A stretch of DNA of 48,093 nucleotides, taken from contig JAIXRN010000046.1 in NCBI GenBank assembly GCA_027485165.1, positions 1 through 48,093 on the forward strand. Reading direction: 5' to 3'. The notes under the pieces are model-generated. The model ran no database searches. It was not told where the DNA came from and saw only the letters and a list, made by a program, of their open reading frames with translations. The stretch comes from Rubrivivax sp. Its GTDB lineage: Bacteria > Pseudomonadota > Gammaproteobacteria > Burkholderiales > Burkholderiaceae_C. The position numbers and the translations under genes were made by a program. This document shows positions 1 to 7,680 of the stretch, piece by piece (the first letter of the stretch is position 1; every line of letters starts with the position of its first letter).

Positions 1-645
1 AAAGGTACCTTCATCCAGGGCATGCGCGTGACCGATGAAGAAACAATGGAAGTGGTCGAATGGGTGCTGGCCGGCCAGGTGCAGCAGGACATCGTGGGCC
101 TGATCAACGCCGCCGGCGGCAAGGCCGTGGGCCTGACCGGGCGCGATGGCGGGCTGATCCGCGCGCACCAGATGAAGCTGGCCGACACGAAGGACCCGAC
201 GCTGGAACACGACATCGGCCAGGTGGGGGAGATCACGTCCATCGACCCCAGCGTGGTGAAGGCGCTGCAGGACGACCAGTTCATCCCCGTCATCAGCCCG
301 ATCGGCTTCGGCGAAAAGAACGAGAGCTACAACATCAACGCCGACCTCGTGGCCGCCAAGCTGGCCACGGTGCTGAAGGCCGAAAAGCTGGTGATGCTGA
401 CCAACATCAAGGGCGTGCTGAACAAGGCCGGTGAACTGCTGACGGAACTGACGCCGCGGCAGATCGACGAACTGATCGCCGACGGCACCATCAGCGGCGG
501 CATGCTGCCCAAGCTGGCCGGGGCCATCGATGCCGCCAAGAGCGGCGTGAACGCCGTGCACGTGGTCGACGGGCGCGTGCCGCACGCCATGCTGCTGGAA
601 ATCCTGACCGACCAGGCCTACGGCACGATGATCCGCAGCCATTGA
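1..645 (+). CDS. argB: Acetylglutamate kinase ArgB (5' end outside window)
   Basis: The reading frame is open from base 1, so the N-terminus lies upstream and 214 C-terminal residues are visible. The product phosphorylates N-acetylglutamate, the second step of arginine synthesis in the cytoplasm. Family motifs are clear: [16 protein letters not shown] at the left edge, [19 protein letters not shown] (the effector/ATP-site region), the [12 protein letters not shown] segment and [10 protein letters not shown]. The C-terminal stretch [18 protein letters not shown] is typical of hexameric, arginine-inhibited NAG kinases. The TGA stop shares one base with the ATG of the next gene (TGATG), so the two are probably translationally coupled. 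No truncation is seen other than the window edge. Confidence 0.95.
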   Translation, partial: KGTFIQGMRVTDEETMEVVEWVLAGQVQQDIVGLINAAGGKAVGLTGRDGGLIRAHQMKLADTKDPTLEHDIGQVGEITSIDPSVVKALQDDQFIPVISPIGFGEKNESYNINADLVAAKLATVLKAEKLVMLTNIKGVLNKAGELLTELTPRQIDELIADGTISGGMLPKLAGAIDAAKSGVNAVHVVDGRVPHAMLLEILTDQAYGTMIRSH

Positions 646-1331
646 TGGCAGCGGGGCGGGGGCGCCGGCGGGTCTGGCTGTTCGACCTGGACGACACCTT
701 GCACGACGCAGGCCGTGCGTCGATGCCGCAGCTGGTGGAAGCGATGACGGCCTACACCGCCGAACACGCCGGCCTGAGCCTGGCCGACGCCACGGCCCTG
801 CGCCGGCACTACTACCTTCGTTACGGTGCCACGCTGCTGGGCCTGGTGCGCCACCATGGCGTCAAGCCTGCGCACTTCCTGCACCACACGCATGTGTTGC
901 CGGGGCTGGAAGCGCGCATCCAGGCGCAGCGCGCCGACCTGCACGCGCTGGCCCGCCTGCAGGGGCGCAAGTTCATCCTGACCAATGCGCCGCTGGCCTA
1001 TGCACGGCGCGTGCTGGGGGTGCTGGGCATCGAGCACCTGTTCGACGGCCTGCTGTCGATCGAAGACATGCAGATGTTCGGCCACCTGCGCCCCAAGCCC
1101 GACGCGCGCATGCTGCGCCACGTGGCAGCGCGGCTGAAGGTGCCGGCTTCGCGCTGCACCCTGGTCGAAGACACCTTGGTGCACCAGAAGGCCGCGCGGC
1201 GCCTGGGCATGCGCACGGTGTGGATGCAGCGCTGGTTGCCGCCAGCTGCAGGCCAGCATCGCGCGCTGAAGCCAGCCTATGTCGGCAGGCGGGTTTCGGC
1301 GCTGCGCCTGCTGCTCAAGCCTGGGCGATAG
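645..1331 (+). CDS. HAD-superfamily phosphatase, pyrimidine 5'-nucleotidase type
   Basis: This 228-residue cytoplasmic protein carries all four haloacid-dehalogenase motifs: FDLDDTL near residue 13 (nucleophile Asp and acid/base Asp), LTNAP (motif II), RPKPDARM (motif III Lys) and LVEDTLVHQKAA (motif IV). A helical cap sits between motifs I and II. This architecture matches the pyrimidine 5'-nucleotidase group (YjjG/Sdt1-like), which dephosphorylates UMP, CMP or related nucleotides. The substrate here is inferred from family resemblance only. The start is the ATG in the TGATG overlap with argB; a TTG three bases upstream is less likely. It sits between argB and slmA, a recurrent order in Burkholderiales as I recall it. 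Confidence 0.85.
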   Translation: MAAGRGRRRVWLFDLDDTLHDAGRASMPQLVEAMTAYTAEHAGLSLADATALRRHYYLRYGATLLGLVRHHGVKPAHFLHHTHVLPGLEARIQAQRADLHALARLQGRKFILTNAPLAYARRVLGVLGIEHLFDGLLSIEDMQMFGHLRPKPDARMLRHVAARLKVPASRCTLVEDTLVHQKAARRLGMRTVWMQRWLPPAAGQHRALKPAYVGRRVSALRLLLKPGR

Positions 1332-1492
1332 GCACGCCAGCGCGGCGCTGCCAGCGGCCTGCGCAGCGGCCGTATCGCGGGTGGTGTGTCAGTGTTTACC
1401 TGCAAGCTTCACCGCACGGGCACTGTGCAAGAATGATTTGGAACCCCCTTTGCCCGGCAGCCGAACACGGCCGCACGCACCCCCGAGCGCCG

Positions 1493-2197
1493 ATGTCAGC
1501 CCTGCCGTCCGACCCGCCGTCAGAACCCACCGAGGACCCTGCCGAGCACGCTGCAGCACCCCCGCCCGCCACGGGCATGGCTGTACCGGCTACGCCCGCT
1601 GACCTGGCCCCGGCCCGCAAGCGGCCCAAACCGGGCGAACGCCGCGTGCAGATCCTGCAGACCCTGGCGCGCATGCTGGAACAGCCCGGCGCCGAACGCA
1701 TCACCACCGCCGCGCTGGCGGCCCGGCTGGAAGTCAGCGAAGCGGCGCTGTACCGCCACTTCGCCAGCAAGGCGCAGATGTTCGAAGGCCTGATCGAGTT
1801 CATCGAATCCAGCGTCTTCACGCTCGTCAACCAGCTCGTCGAACGCGAAGCCTCGCCGGCCGTGCAGGCGCAGAAGATCACCGCCATGCTGCTGCAGTTC
1901 GGCGAACGCAACCCCGGCATGGTGCGAGTGATGGTGGGCGACGCGCTGGTGTTCGAAAACGAACGCCTGACGACGCGCATGAACCTGTTCTTCGACCGCG
2001 TCGAATCGCAGTTGCGCCAGTGCCTGCGCGCCGCCGCCGAAGCTGCGGGTTCCAGCACCCCCACGGTCGACGCCCAGGCCCTGGCGTCGGCTCTGGTGGC
2101 GCTGATGGTGGGGCGGCTGCACCGCTACGCCCGCAGCGGCTTCAAGCGCCTGCCCACCGAGCACCTGGACCTGGCCCTGGCTCGGCTGGCGTCCTGA
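1493..2197 (+). CDS. slmA: Nucleoid occlusion factor SlmA (TetR family)
   Basis: SlmA binds DNA over the nucleoid and blocks FtsZ ring assembly there. The 234-residue protein has a Pro/Ala-rich disordered N-terminus (about residues 1-45). A TetR-type helix-turn-helix follows: RRVQILQTLARML, then ITTAALAARLEVSEAALYRH and FASKAQMFEGLIEFIES, which is diagnostic of SlmA. The C-terminal helical dimer/FtsZ-binding domain ends in RYARSGFKRLPTEHLD. The frame is open further upstream, so the ATG at 1493 was chosen because it directly precedes the usual short acidic leader; an earlier start at about 1432 cannot be excluded. The 161 bases before it contain no gene. Confidence 0.9.
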   Translation: MSALPSDPPSEPTEDPAEHAAAPPPATGMAVPATPADLAPARKRPKPGERRVQILQTLARMLEQPGAERITTAALAARLEVSEAALYRHFASKAQMFEGLIEFIESSVFTLVNQLVEREASPAVQAQKITAMLLQFGERNPGMVRVMVGDALVFENERLTTRMNLFFDRVESQLRQCLRAAAEAAGSSTPTVDAQALASALVALMVGRLHRYARSGFKRLPTEHLDLALARLAS

Positions 2198-2234
2198 TGC
2201 CCACGGCTGGCGTCGCAAAGCCCGCAGCCCGCCT

Positions 2235-2900
2235 GTGCTGACGCACGAGGCCGGCGGCGCCCTGTTGCAGCTGCTGCCCGAACGCGCCGTCTACCTGCCG
2301 GGCCCCGCCACGCTGCTGGTGGCCGACGCGCACATCGGCAAGGCCCACAGCTTCCGCCGCCTGGGCGTGCCGGTGCCCACGGGCACCACCGCCGAAAGCC
2401 TGCAGACACTGGCCACGCTGCTGCACCGCACCGGCGCGCGGCGGCTGGTGTTCCTGGGCGACCTGCTGCATGCCGCGCGCGGCCGCAGCGCAGCGGCACT
2501 GGCGGCCTTTGCGGCCTGGCGCGCAACGCATGCAGCCCTGGACATGCTGCTGGTGCGCGGCAACCACGACCGCCACGCCGGCGACCCGCCCGCCAGCTGG
2601 CAGCTGCAGTGCGTGGACGAGCCGCACTTCCTGCCCGGGCTGCCCGGCCTGGCACTGGCGCACCACCCCGACCCCGTACCCGGCGCCTACGTGCTGGCCG
2701 GGCATGTGCACCCGGCCGTGGTGCTGGGCGGGCGCGCGCGCCAGCGGCTGCGGCTGCCCTGCTTTCACTTCGGCCCCCGGGTCGGCCTGCTGCCGGCTTT
2801 CGGCGGCTTCACAGGTAGCCATGTGCTGCAGCCCACGCCTTCAGACCATGTGTACCTGATCGCTGACGACGAAGTGCGCGCCCTAAACTCCGTCGCATGA
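2235..2900 (+). CDS. pdeM: PdeM-like metallophosphoesterase (ligase-associated DNA damage response type)
   Basis: This 221-residue calcineurin-like phosphoesterase has the metal-ligand series DAHIGK, LGDLLH, GNHD and AGHVHP. The spacing and the opening ERAVYLPGPATLLVADAHIGKAHSFR match the PdeM family. That family is often encoded with an ATP-dependent DNA ligase, an exonuclease and a helicase in a DNA-repair cluster; none of these partners is in this window. The start is a GTG at 2235, the first in-frame start. It lies 37 bases after the slmA stop with no strong ribosome-binding site. Its stop overlaps the next start by four bases (ATGA). Family assignment is firm; the nuclease role is inferred from the name family. 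Confidence 0.82.
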   Translation: MLTHEAGGALLQLLPERAVYLPGPATLLVADAHIGKAHSFRRLGVPVPTGTTAESLQTLATLLHRTGARRLVFLGDLLHAARGRSAAALAAFAAWRATHAALDMLLVRGNHDRHAGDPPASWQLQCVDEPHFLPGLPGLALAHHPDPVPGAYVLAGHVHPAVVLGGRARQRLRLPCFHFGPRVGLLPAFGGFTGSHVLQPTPSDHVYLIADDEVRALNSVA

Positions 2901-3787
2901 ACCCCGCTTTCGAACACTTGCTGGTGCGCGCCGAGTCATTGCTGGCGCGGCTGGAAGCCCTGCTGCCGCATGCGGCCACGCCGCCCGACTGGCAGGCGTC
3001 CACCGCCTGGCGCTACCGCAAGCGCGGCGGCCTGCATGCCGCCGGCGTGCTGGAACCGGTGAAACATGTCGCCGGCATCCGCCTGGCCGACCTGCAGGAA
3101 GTGGACGCGCAGAAGGAACGCCTGCTGCGCAACACGCAGCAGTTCGTGGCCGGCCAGGGCGCGAACAACGTGCTGCTGACCGGGGCGCGCGGCACCGGCA
3201 AGAGTTCGCTGGTGAAGGCCATGCTGAATGAATTCGCCGGCCAGGGCCTGCGGCTGATCGAGGTCGACAAGGCCGACCTGGTGGACCTGCCGGACCTGAT
3301 CGACATGGTGGACGACAGGCCCGAGCGCTTCATCGTCTTTTGCGACGACCTCAGCTTCGACGAAGGCGAACCCGGCTACAAGGCGCTGAAGAGCGTGCTC
3401 GACGGCAGCGTGGCCGCAGCGGGCGACAACCTGCTGATCTACGCCACCAGCAACCGCCGCCACCTGCTGCCCGAATACATGAAGGACAACCTGAGCTACC
3501 AGCACACCGAAGACGGCGAAGTGCACCCGGGCGAGGTGGTGGAAGAAAAGGTCTCGCTGTCTGAACGCTTCGGGCTGTGGATCAGCTTCTACCCCTTTAC
3601 CCAGGGCGAATACCTGGCCATCGTGGCGCAGTGGCTGCGGGCTTTTGGCGTGGCAGAAGACGCCATTGCCGTGGCGCGGCAGGAATCGCTGGTCTGGGCG
3701 CTGGAGCGCGGTTCACGATCAGGCCGTGTGGCGCAGCAGTTTGCGCGCGACTACGCAGGCCGCCATGCCGCACCCGCCCATGCGTGA
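2897..3787 (+). CDS. DUF815 family AAA+ ATPase
   Basis: A 296-residue cytoplasmic ATPase with Walker A GARGTGKSSL near residue 97 and Walker B FIVFCDDLSF near residue 150. A sensor-like NLLIYATSNRRHLLPEYM stretch follows, then SERFGLWISFYPF, all hallmarks of DUF815. The N-terminus (residues 1-60) is helical with WRYRKRGG. DUF815 proteins are widely conserved but no firm role is known to me. The position directly upstream of mutT is common in betaproteobacteria. The start overlaps the pdeM stop (ATGA) and the 3' end overlaps the mutT start by about eight bases, so the three genes appear to be one transcription unit. Confidence 0.85.
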   Translation: MNPAFEHLLVRAESLLARLEALLPHAATPPDWQASTAWRYRKRGGLHAAGVLEPVKHVAGIRLADLQEVDAQKERLLRNTQQFVAGQGANNVLLTGARGTGKSSLVKAMLNEFAGQGLRLIEVDKADLVDLPDLIDMVDDRPERFIVFCDDLSFDEGEPGYKALKSVLDGSVAAAGDNLLIYATSNRRHLLPEYMKDNLSYQHTEDGEVHPGEVVEEKVSLSERFGLWISFYPFTQGEYLAIVAQWLRAFGVAEDAIAVARQESLVWALERGSRSGRVAQQFARDYAGRHAAPAHA

Positions 3788-4328
3788 ACCTGTAGAGGTC
3801 GCGCAGCAGGAGGCGCGCCGTCCGGTGGACGTCGAGCAGCAGGAGGCGCGCCGTCCGGTGGACGTCGAGCAGCAGGAGGCGCGCCGTCCGGTGGACGTCG
3901 CGGTGGGCGTGCTCATCGACGGCCAGGGCCGCTTCCTGCTGACGACGCGCCCGCCCGGCAAGGTCTACGCCGGTTACTGGGAATTCCCGGGCGGCAAGCT
4001 CGAACCCGGCGAAACCGTGGAACAGGCACTGCGGCGCGAACTGCAGGAAGAACTGGGCATCAGCATCGGCACCGTGCAGCCCTGGCAGCAGGAAAGCTTC
4101 GACTACCCGCATGCGCTGGTGCGGCTGCACTTCTGCAAGGTCTACGACTGGCAGGGCGACTTCGAGATGCGCGAAGGCCAGGCCATGGCCTGGCAGACGC
4201 TGCCCGTGGCGGTCGAGCCGGTGCTGCCAGGCACCGTGCCGGTGCTGGGCTGGTTTGCCGCCGAACGCGGCTTCGAAGGCCCTACCCATGCCGAGCCGCC
4301 CGTGCAAGACGCTGGCGCCGCCCGCTAG
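3780..4328 (+). CDS. mutT: NUDIX hydrolase, MutT/8-oxo-dGTP diphosphatase type, with N-terminal minisatellite
   Basis: The enzyme removes oxidised nucleotides such as 8-oxo-dGTP before they are misincorporated. The domain runs from [20 protein letters not shown] through [20 protein letters not shown]. The NUDIX box is [20 protein letters not shown] followed by ELGI. The fold ends near [13 protein letters not shown]. Unusually, the domain is preceded by about 40 residues containing three copies of an 11-residue unit ([12 protein letters not shown]), encoded by a 33-bp tandem repeat. MutT proteins normally begin almost directly at VDVAVGVLI, so this segment is an added tail. Start chosen at the ATG overlapping the DUF815 stop; an in-frame ATG at 3765 is equally possible. 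Total length is 182 residues. Confidence 0.88.
   Translation: MREPVEVAQQEARRPVDVEQQEARRPVDVEQQEARRPVDVAVGVLIDGQGRFLLTTRPPGKVYAGYWEFPGGKLEPGETVEQALRRELQEELGISIGTVQPWQQESFDYPHALVRLHFCKVYDWQGDFEMREGQAMAWQTLPVAVEPVLPGTVPVLGWFAAERGFEGPTHAEPPVQDAGAAR
3798..3896 (+). repeat. 33-bp in-frame tandem repeat, three copies
   Basis: Copies lie at 3798-3830, 3831-3863 and 3864-3896. Copies 2 and 3 are identical and copy 1 differs by one base (gtcgCg versus gtcgAg). Because 33 is a multiple of three, copy-number change would lengthen or shorten the MutT N-terminus without breaking the frame. Confidence 0.95.
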
Positions 4329-4337
4329 ACTGCCCGC

Positions 4338-4724
4338 ATGAACTGGCTCGACACCGTGAAGTGGGACCGCGATGGCCTGGTACCCGCCATCGCCCAGGAA
4401 CAGGGCAGCAACACCGTGCTGATGGTGGCCTGGATGAACCGCGAAGCCCTGGCCGCCACGGCAGCCCGCGGGCAGGCGGTCTACTGGAGCCGTTCGCGCC
4501 AGCGCCTGTGGCACAAGGGCGAGGAATCGGGGCACTTCCAGCAGGTGCACGGCATCCGGCTGGACTGCGACGCCGACGTCATCCTGCTGGAAGTGACGCA
4601 GCAAGGCAGCCCGCCTATCGCCTGCCACACCGGCCGCCACCACTGCTTCTTCCAGCAGCTGCAGGGCGACACCTGGCAGACCGTGGACCCGGTGCTGAAA
4701 GACCCGGAACGGATCTACAAATGA
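4338..4724 (+). CDS. hisI: Phosphoribosyl-AMP cyclohydrolase HisI
   Basis: This enzyme opens the adenine ring of phosphoribosyl-AMP, the third step of histidine synthesis. The 128-residue protein has the expected order: [31 protein letters not shown], then the metal site [12 protein letters not shown] (Asp-Cys-Asp-Asp) and [12 protein letters not shown] with the second and third zinc cysteines. It is the stand-alone form, not fused to HisE; hisE follows with a four-base ATGA overlap. The gap to mutT is nine bases, so it probably shares transcription with the upstream genes as well as the his/tat block. Confidence 0.96.
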   Translation: MNWLDTVKWDRDGLVPAIAQEQGSNTVLMVAWMNREALAATAARGQAVYWSRSRQRLWHKGEESGHFQQVHGIRLDCDADVILLEVTQQGSPPIACHTGRHHCFFQQLQGDTWQTVDPVLKDPERIYK

Positions 4725-5107
4725 ACACGCCGCAAGACACCCTGTCGCGCCTGGCGGCGGTGATCGCCACGCGCCGGCCCAGCGCCGGGGGCGACCCCGA
4801 AAAAAGTTATGTCGCCCGCTTGTTGAACAAGGGCCCCGACGCCATCTTGAAGAAGATCGGTGAAGAAGCGACGGAAGTCGTGATGGCGGCGAAGGACGCC
4901 GACCGCCCGAAGATCGTGGCCGAGATGGCCGACCTCTGGTTCCACTGCCTGGTGGCGCTGGACGCCTACGGCCTGCACCCGCAGGACGTGCTGGCCGAAC
5001 TGGCGCGCCGCGAAGGGCTGTCGGGGCTGGAGGAGTTCGCCCTGCGCAAGGCGCAGGCCCGTGACGACGACGCCGCCGCCCAGGCCCAGCCAGGAGCCCT
5101 GTCATGA
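4721..5107 (+). CDS. hisE: Phosphoribosyl-ATP diphosphatase HisE
   Basis: HisE hydrolyses phosphoribosyl-ATP to phosphoribosyl-AMP and pyrophosphate, the second histidine step, feeding HisI. The all-helical MazG-like fold is seen in [20 protein letters not shown], then [12 protein letters not shown] and [17 protein letters not shown], which hold the Glu/Asp metal ligands. Length is 128 residues, with a short disordered Ala/Asp-rich tail after residue 108. The start is the ATG in the ATGA overlap with hisI; a longer frame upstream is shadow coding of hisI. The stop overlaps the next start, again by ATGA. Confidence 0.96.
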   Translation: MNTPQDTLSRLAAVIATRRPSAGGDPEKSYVARLLNKGPDAILKKIGEEATEVVMAAKDADRPKIVAEMADLWFHCLVALDAYGLHPQDVLAELARREGLSGLEEFALRKAQARDDDAAAQAQPGALS

Positions 5108-5484
5108 CGAATCTGGTCGTTCCCCAGCCCGCCGCCGCCGAACAGCGCCACCAGCTGGTGCTGCTGACGCACCTGATGTACGGCCTGCACACGCTCAGCT
5201 TCTTTTCGGCGGGCGTCTTCTCGGTCGTGGCCATGGTGCTGAATTTCGTCAAGCGCCAGGAACTGCCTGACGACTTCCTGCGCAGCCACTTCCAATGGCA
5301 GGCGCGCAGCTTCTGGTTCACCCTGCTGTGGCTGGTGCTGAGCCTGCCGCTGTGGGCCTTCTTCGTCTTCCCGGGCTGGGCGGCGTGGACGGGCATCGGG
5401 CTGTGGTACTTGTACCGCTTCATCCGTGGCTGGTGGGCCTTCATCGAAAACCGCCCCATGCCCGTGCCCCCACAGCCTGCCTGA
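5104..5484 (+). CDS. Small membrane protein, COG3671/DUF4870-like
   Basis: A 126-residue inner-membrane protein of unknown function with about three hydrophobic segments: around residues 20-47 ([20 protein letters not shown] onward), 70-90 ([20 protein letters not shown]) and 92-110. The HLMYGLH start and the [13 protein letters not shown] loop are conserved in the predicted membrane-protein family found in his-tat clusters of betaproteobacteria. It overlaps hisE by ATGA, indicating co-translation. I infer no enzymatic role: no catalytic motif is visible. Confidence 0.75.
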   Translation: MTNLVVPQPAAAEQRHQLVLLTHLMYGLHTLSFFSAGVFSVVAMVLNFVKRQELPDDFLRSHFQWQARSFWFTLLWLVLSLPLWAFFVFPGWAAWTGIGLWYLYRFIRGWWAFIENRPMPVPPQPA

Positions 5485-5509
5485 ACCCGCCACCCGAAGA
5501 GCCCCGCGC

Positions 5510-5857
5510 ATGCACACCGACCCGAACTGCGTCTTTTGCAAGATCGTTGCCGGGCACATTCCGTCACGGAAAGTGTTCGAAGACGATGAACTGCTGGCCT
5601 TCCACGACATCAACCCGTGGGCGCCGGTGCATGTGCTGGTGATCCCCAAGGTCCATATCGCCACCCTGGCCGACGTGGGCCCGGAACACGACGCGATGCT
5701 GGGCCGCATGCTGGGCCTGGCGCCGCGCCTGATGCAGCAGCTGGGGGTGACGAACGGTTTCAGGACCCTCATCAACACCGGGCCCGACGGCAAACAAGAG
5801 GTCTACCACCTGCACATGCACGTCATGGGCGGCCCGCGGCCCTGGACCAAGGGCTGA
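5510..5857 (+). CDS. Histidine triad (HIT/HinT-like) nucleotide-binding protein
   Basis: A 115-residue cytoplasmic purine-nucleoside phosphoramidase-type protein. The opening CVFCKIVAGHIPSRKVFEDD carries the zinc-type CxxC, followed by AFHDINPWAPVHVLVIPKVH. The active-site triad is in VYHLHMHVMGG (His-x-His-x-His). HinT proteins hydrolyse AMP-N-linked substrates; the physiological target is not known. The ATG at 5510 was chosen because it directly precedes the conserved MHTDPNCVFCKI start; upstream frame is shadow of the preceding gene. The location between hisE and tatA is the usual one in Burkholderiales. Confidence 0.93.
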   Translation: MHTDPNCVFCKIVAGHIPSRKVFEDDELLAFHDINPWAPVHVLVIPKVHIATLADVGPEHDAMLGRMLGLAPRLMQQLGVTNGFRTLINTGPDGKQEVYHLHMHVMGGPRPWTKG

Positions 5858-5919
5858 GCCGGGCCGCCAGGGCGGTAGAACGCAACATCCCCGACATCGG
5901 GGCGTCTTCACCCGTCACC

Positions 5920-5951
5920 TAGAATCACGGGTTGCTCTAAGGAGAAAAGGT
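5920..5951 (+). promoter_or_regulatory. Possible -10 element and ribosome-binding site for tatABC
   Basis: TAGAAT at 5920-5925 would place a transcription start near 5932. A strong Shine-Dalgarno AAGGAG follows at 5939-5944, nine bases before the tatA ATG. No convincing -35 hexamer is seen, so tatA may also be read from the his genes. A small CCCCG/CGGGG hairpin at about 5889-5902 precedes it. Confidence 0.4.
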
Positions 5952-5952
5952 C

Positions 5953-6198
5953 ATGGGTTCGTTCAGCATCTGGCATTGGCTGATCGTGTTGCTGGTCGTC
6001 GTGGTCATCTTCGGCACCAAGAAGCTTCGCAACATCGGTTCAGACCTGGGTAGCGCCGTCAAGGGCTTCAAGGACGGCGTCAAGGGCGCCAACGACACGG
6101 CCGACGCCGACGCAGCGGCCGTGCCGCCGCAGCAGGTCACGACGCAGCGCAAGGCCGACAGCCAGACCGTCGACGTCGAGGCCAAGACCAAGAGCTGA
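5953..6198 (+). CDS. tatA: Sec-independent translocase subunit TatA
   Basis: TatA oligomers form the conducting path for folded twin-arginine substrates across the inner membrane. The 81-residue protein has one N-terminal transmembrane helix ([15 protein letters not shown], about residues 7-21), the [14 protein letters not shown] hinge and an amphipathic helix ([16 protein letters not shown]). A hydrophilic tail follows. It is followed by tatB and tatC in the standard order. A strong AAGGAG precedes the ATG. Confidence 0.95.
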   Translation: MGSFSIWHWLIVLLVVVVIFGTKKLRNIGSDLGSAVKGFKDGVKGANDTADADAAAVPPQQVTTQRKADSQTVDVEAKTKS

Positions 6199-6289
6199 GG
6201 CTCTGCCCGCCCAGGGCGCTGGCCAGCCGGGCACTTTCGCGCGGCGGCCGCGCCTTCGGGCTGCACCCATTGCCTCTGCCCACCCCGAC

Positions 6290-6787
6290 ATGATCGACTT
6301 CGGTTTCGACAAGATCGCCCTCATCGGTGCCGTGGCCCTGATCGTCATCGGCCCCGAAAAACTGCCCAAGCTGGCACGCACCGTGGGGCATCTGTTCGGC
6401 AAGGCGCAGCGCTACGTGGCCGACGTGAAGGCCGAAGTGAACCGGTCCATCGAACTTGACGAGCTCAAGAAGATGAAGACCGATTTCGAAGATGCAGCGC
6501 GCAACGTGCAGCAGACCGTGAAGAGCGAAGTCGATTCCGCCAGCGCCGCCTTCAACTCTGAATGGCACAGTGCCACCGCGGGCCTGGAAGGCATCGGCAG
6601 CGACAACAGCATCGGCTACACCCCGCCAGCCCCGCCACCGCCCAGCTATTCGCGGCCGAAGAAGAACTGGCGCATCAAGCGTGGCGCCATGCCGCAGTGG
6701 TACAAGCAGCGCCACGGCATCCGGGGCAAGGCCCAAAGCGGGGCAGCCCGCGTGGCGCGCTTCCGCCCACCGGGAATGACACGGTGA
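6290..6787 (+). CDS. tatB: Sec-independent translocase subunit TatB
   Basis: TatB pairs with TatC to recognise twin-arginine signal peptides. The protein begins [20 protein letters not shown], then [20 protein letters not shown], which is the TatB transmembrane helix, hinge and amphipathic helix. A charged helical region and a Pro-rich, basic C-terminal tail (about residues 105-165: [20 protein letters not shown]) follow. Length is 165 residues, within the family range. Its TGA overlaps the tatC GTG start by four bases (GTGA), implying coupled synthesis of the partner subunits. The 91-base gap to tatA carries no gene. Confidence 0.94.
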   Translation: MIDFGFDKIALIGAVALIVIGPEKLPKLARTVGHLFGKAQRYVADVKAEVNRSIELDELKKMKTDFEDAARNVQQTVKSEVDSASAAFNSEWHSATAGLEGIGSDNSIGYTPPAPPPPSYSRPKKNWRIKRGAMPQWYKQRHGIRGKAQSGAARVARFRPPGMTR

Positions 6788-7575
6788 GCACGCCACCGAA
6801 AGACGAACTCGAGGGCACGGAACAGCCCTTCGTTTCGCACCTCGTGGAGTTGCGCGACCGCTTGATCCGCGCCGTGATAGCGATCGGCATTGCCTTCGGC
6901 GTGCTGGCGCTGTACCCCGGCCCATCGGGCCTGTACGACATGCTGGCCGCGCCGCTGTCAGCGCACCTGCCCGGCGACGCCAAGCTGATCGCCACCAACG
7001 TCATCAGCCCTATCCTGGTGCCGCTGAAGATCACGCTGATGGCGGCCTTCATGCTGGCCCTGCCCATCGTGCTGTACCAGGTCTGGGCCTTTGTTGCACC
7101 AGGGCTCTATTCGCACGAAAAGAAGCTGGTGCTGCCCTTGGTGGTTTCCAGCACGGTGCTGTTCGTGGCGGGGGTGGCGTTCTGCTACTTCCTGGTCATC
7201 CCGGGTATGGCCAAGTTCATCCAGGCCTTCGCCCCCACCAGCATCACCGCCGCGCCAGACATCGAACAGTATTTCGGCTTCGTGCTGACGCTGTTCTTCG
7301 TGTTCGGCATCGCCTTCGAGGTGCCGATCGCCGTCATCGTGCTGGCGCGCATGGGCATCGTCACGATCGAGCAGCTGCAACAGTGGCGCGGCTACTTCAT
7401 CGTCGGTGCCTTCATCGTCGCTGCCGTGGTGACGCCGCCCGACGTGATCTCACAGCTGGCGCTGGCCATTCCGATGTGCATCCTCTACGAGATCGGCATC
7501 ATCGCGGCGCGCATCTTCATCAAGAACACCCAGGCGCCGGAAGAACAGCCCGCCAGCGACAAGCCGGCCAGCTAA
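6784..7575 (+). CDS. tatC: Sec-independent translocase subunit TatC
   Basis: TatC is the polytopic receptor for twin-arginine signal peptides. The 263-residue product starts with a GTG overlapping the tatB stop. Diagnostic motifs are [20 protein letters not shown] (cytoplasmic N-terminus into TM1), the [12 protein letters not shown] loop, [18 protein letters not shown] and ITPP-like [10 protein letters not shown]. Six hydrophobic segments are visible. A 42-codon open stretch upstream in the same frame is read-through of tatB in another frame and was not included. Convergent with gspF; the 105-base gap holds a dispersed repeat. Confidence 0.95.
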   Translation: MSTPPKDELEGTEQPFVSHLVELRDRLIRAVIAIGIAFGVLALYPGPSGLYDMLAAPLSAHLPGDAKLIATNVISPILVPLKITLMAAFMLALPIVLYQVWAFVAPGLYSHEKKLVLPLVVSSTVLFVAGVAFCYFLVIPGMAKFIQAFAPTSITAAPDIEQYFGFVLTLFFVFGIAFEVPIAVIVLARMGIVTIEQLQQWRGYFIVGAFIVAAVVTPPDVISQLALAIPMCILYEIGIIAARIFIKNTQAPEEQPASDKPAS

Positions 7576-7605
7576 CCGGCGTACCAGAAGCCCCATCAAG
7601 CAGAA

Positions 7606-7680
7606 GCCGCGGAACCGGCTCCGCCGGGCCGCTGGCTTCGCCCCCTTGAGGGGGAGCGCCGCAGGCGCTACGGGGGTGGG
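7606..7680 (-). repeat. Dispersed GC-rich hairpin repeat, copy A (abuts gspF stop)
   Basis: Read on the minus strand it begins at 7680, the base immediately after the gspF TAG. It contains a CCCCCTCAAGGGGG hairpin and ends with GGAGCCGGTTCCGCGGC. It shares order and sequence blocks with copies at 8918-8998 and 17405-17485. It is the only content of the tatC-gspF gap and may act as a bidirectional transcript end, although no T-run is present. Confidence 0.75.

Noticed and set aside
3798..3896. CRISPR-like array
   Set aside because: The three 33-bp units are contiguous with no spacers and are translated in frame within mutT.
3597..5567. Long minus-strand open frame (about 650 codons) opposite mutT, hisI and hisE
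   Set aside because: It is antisense to several well-recognised genes, has Arg/Pro/Gly-rich composition typical of GC-rich shadow frames and shows no family motif.
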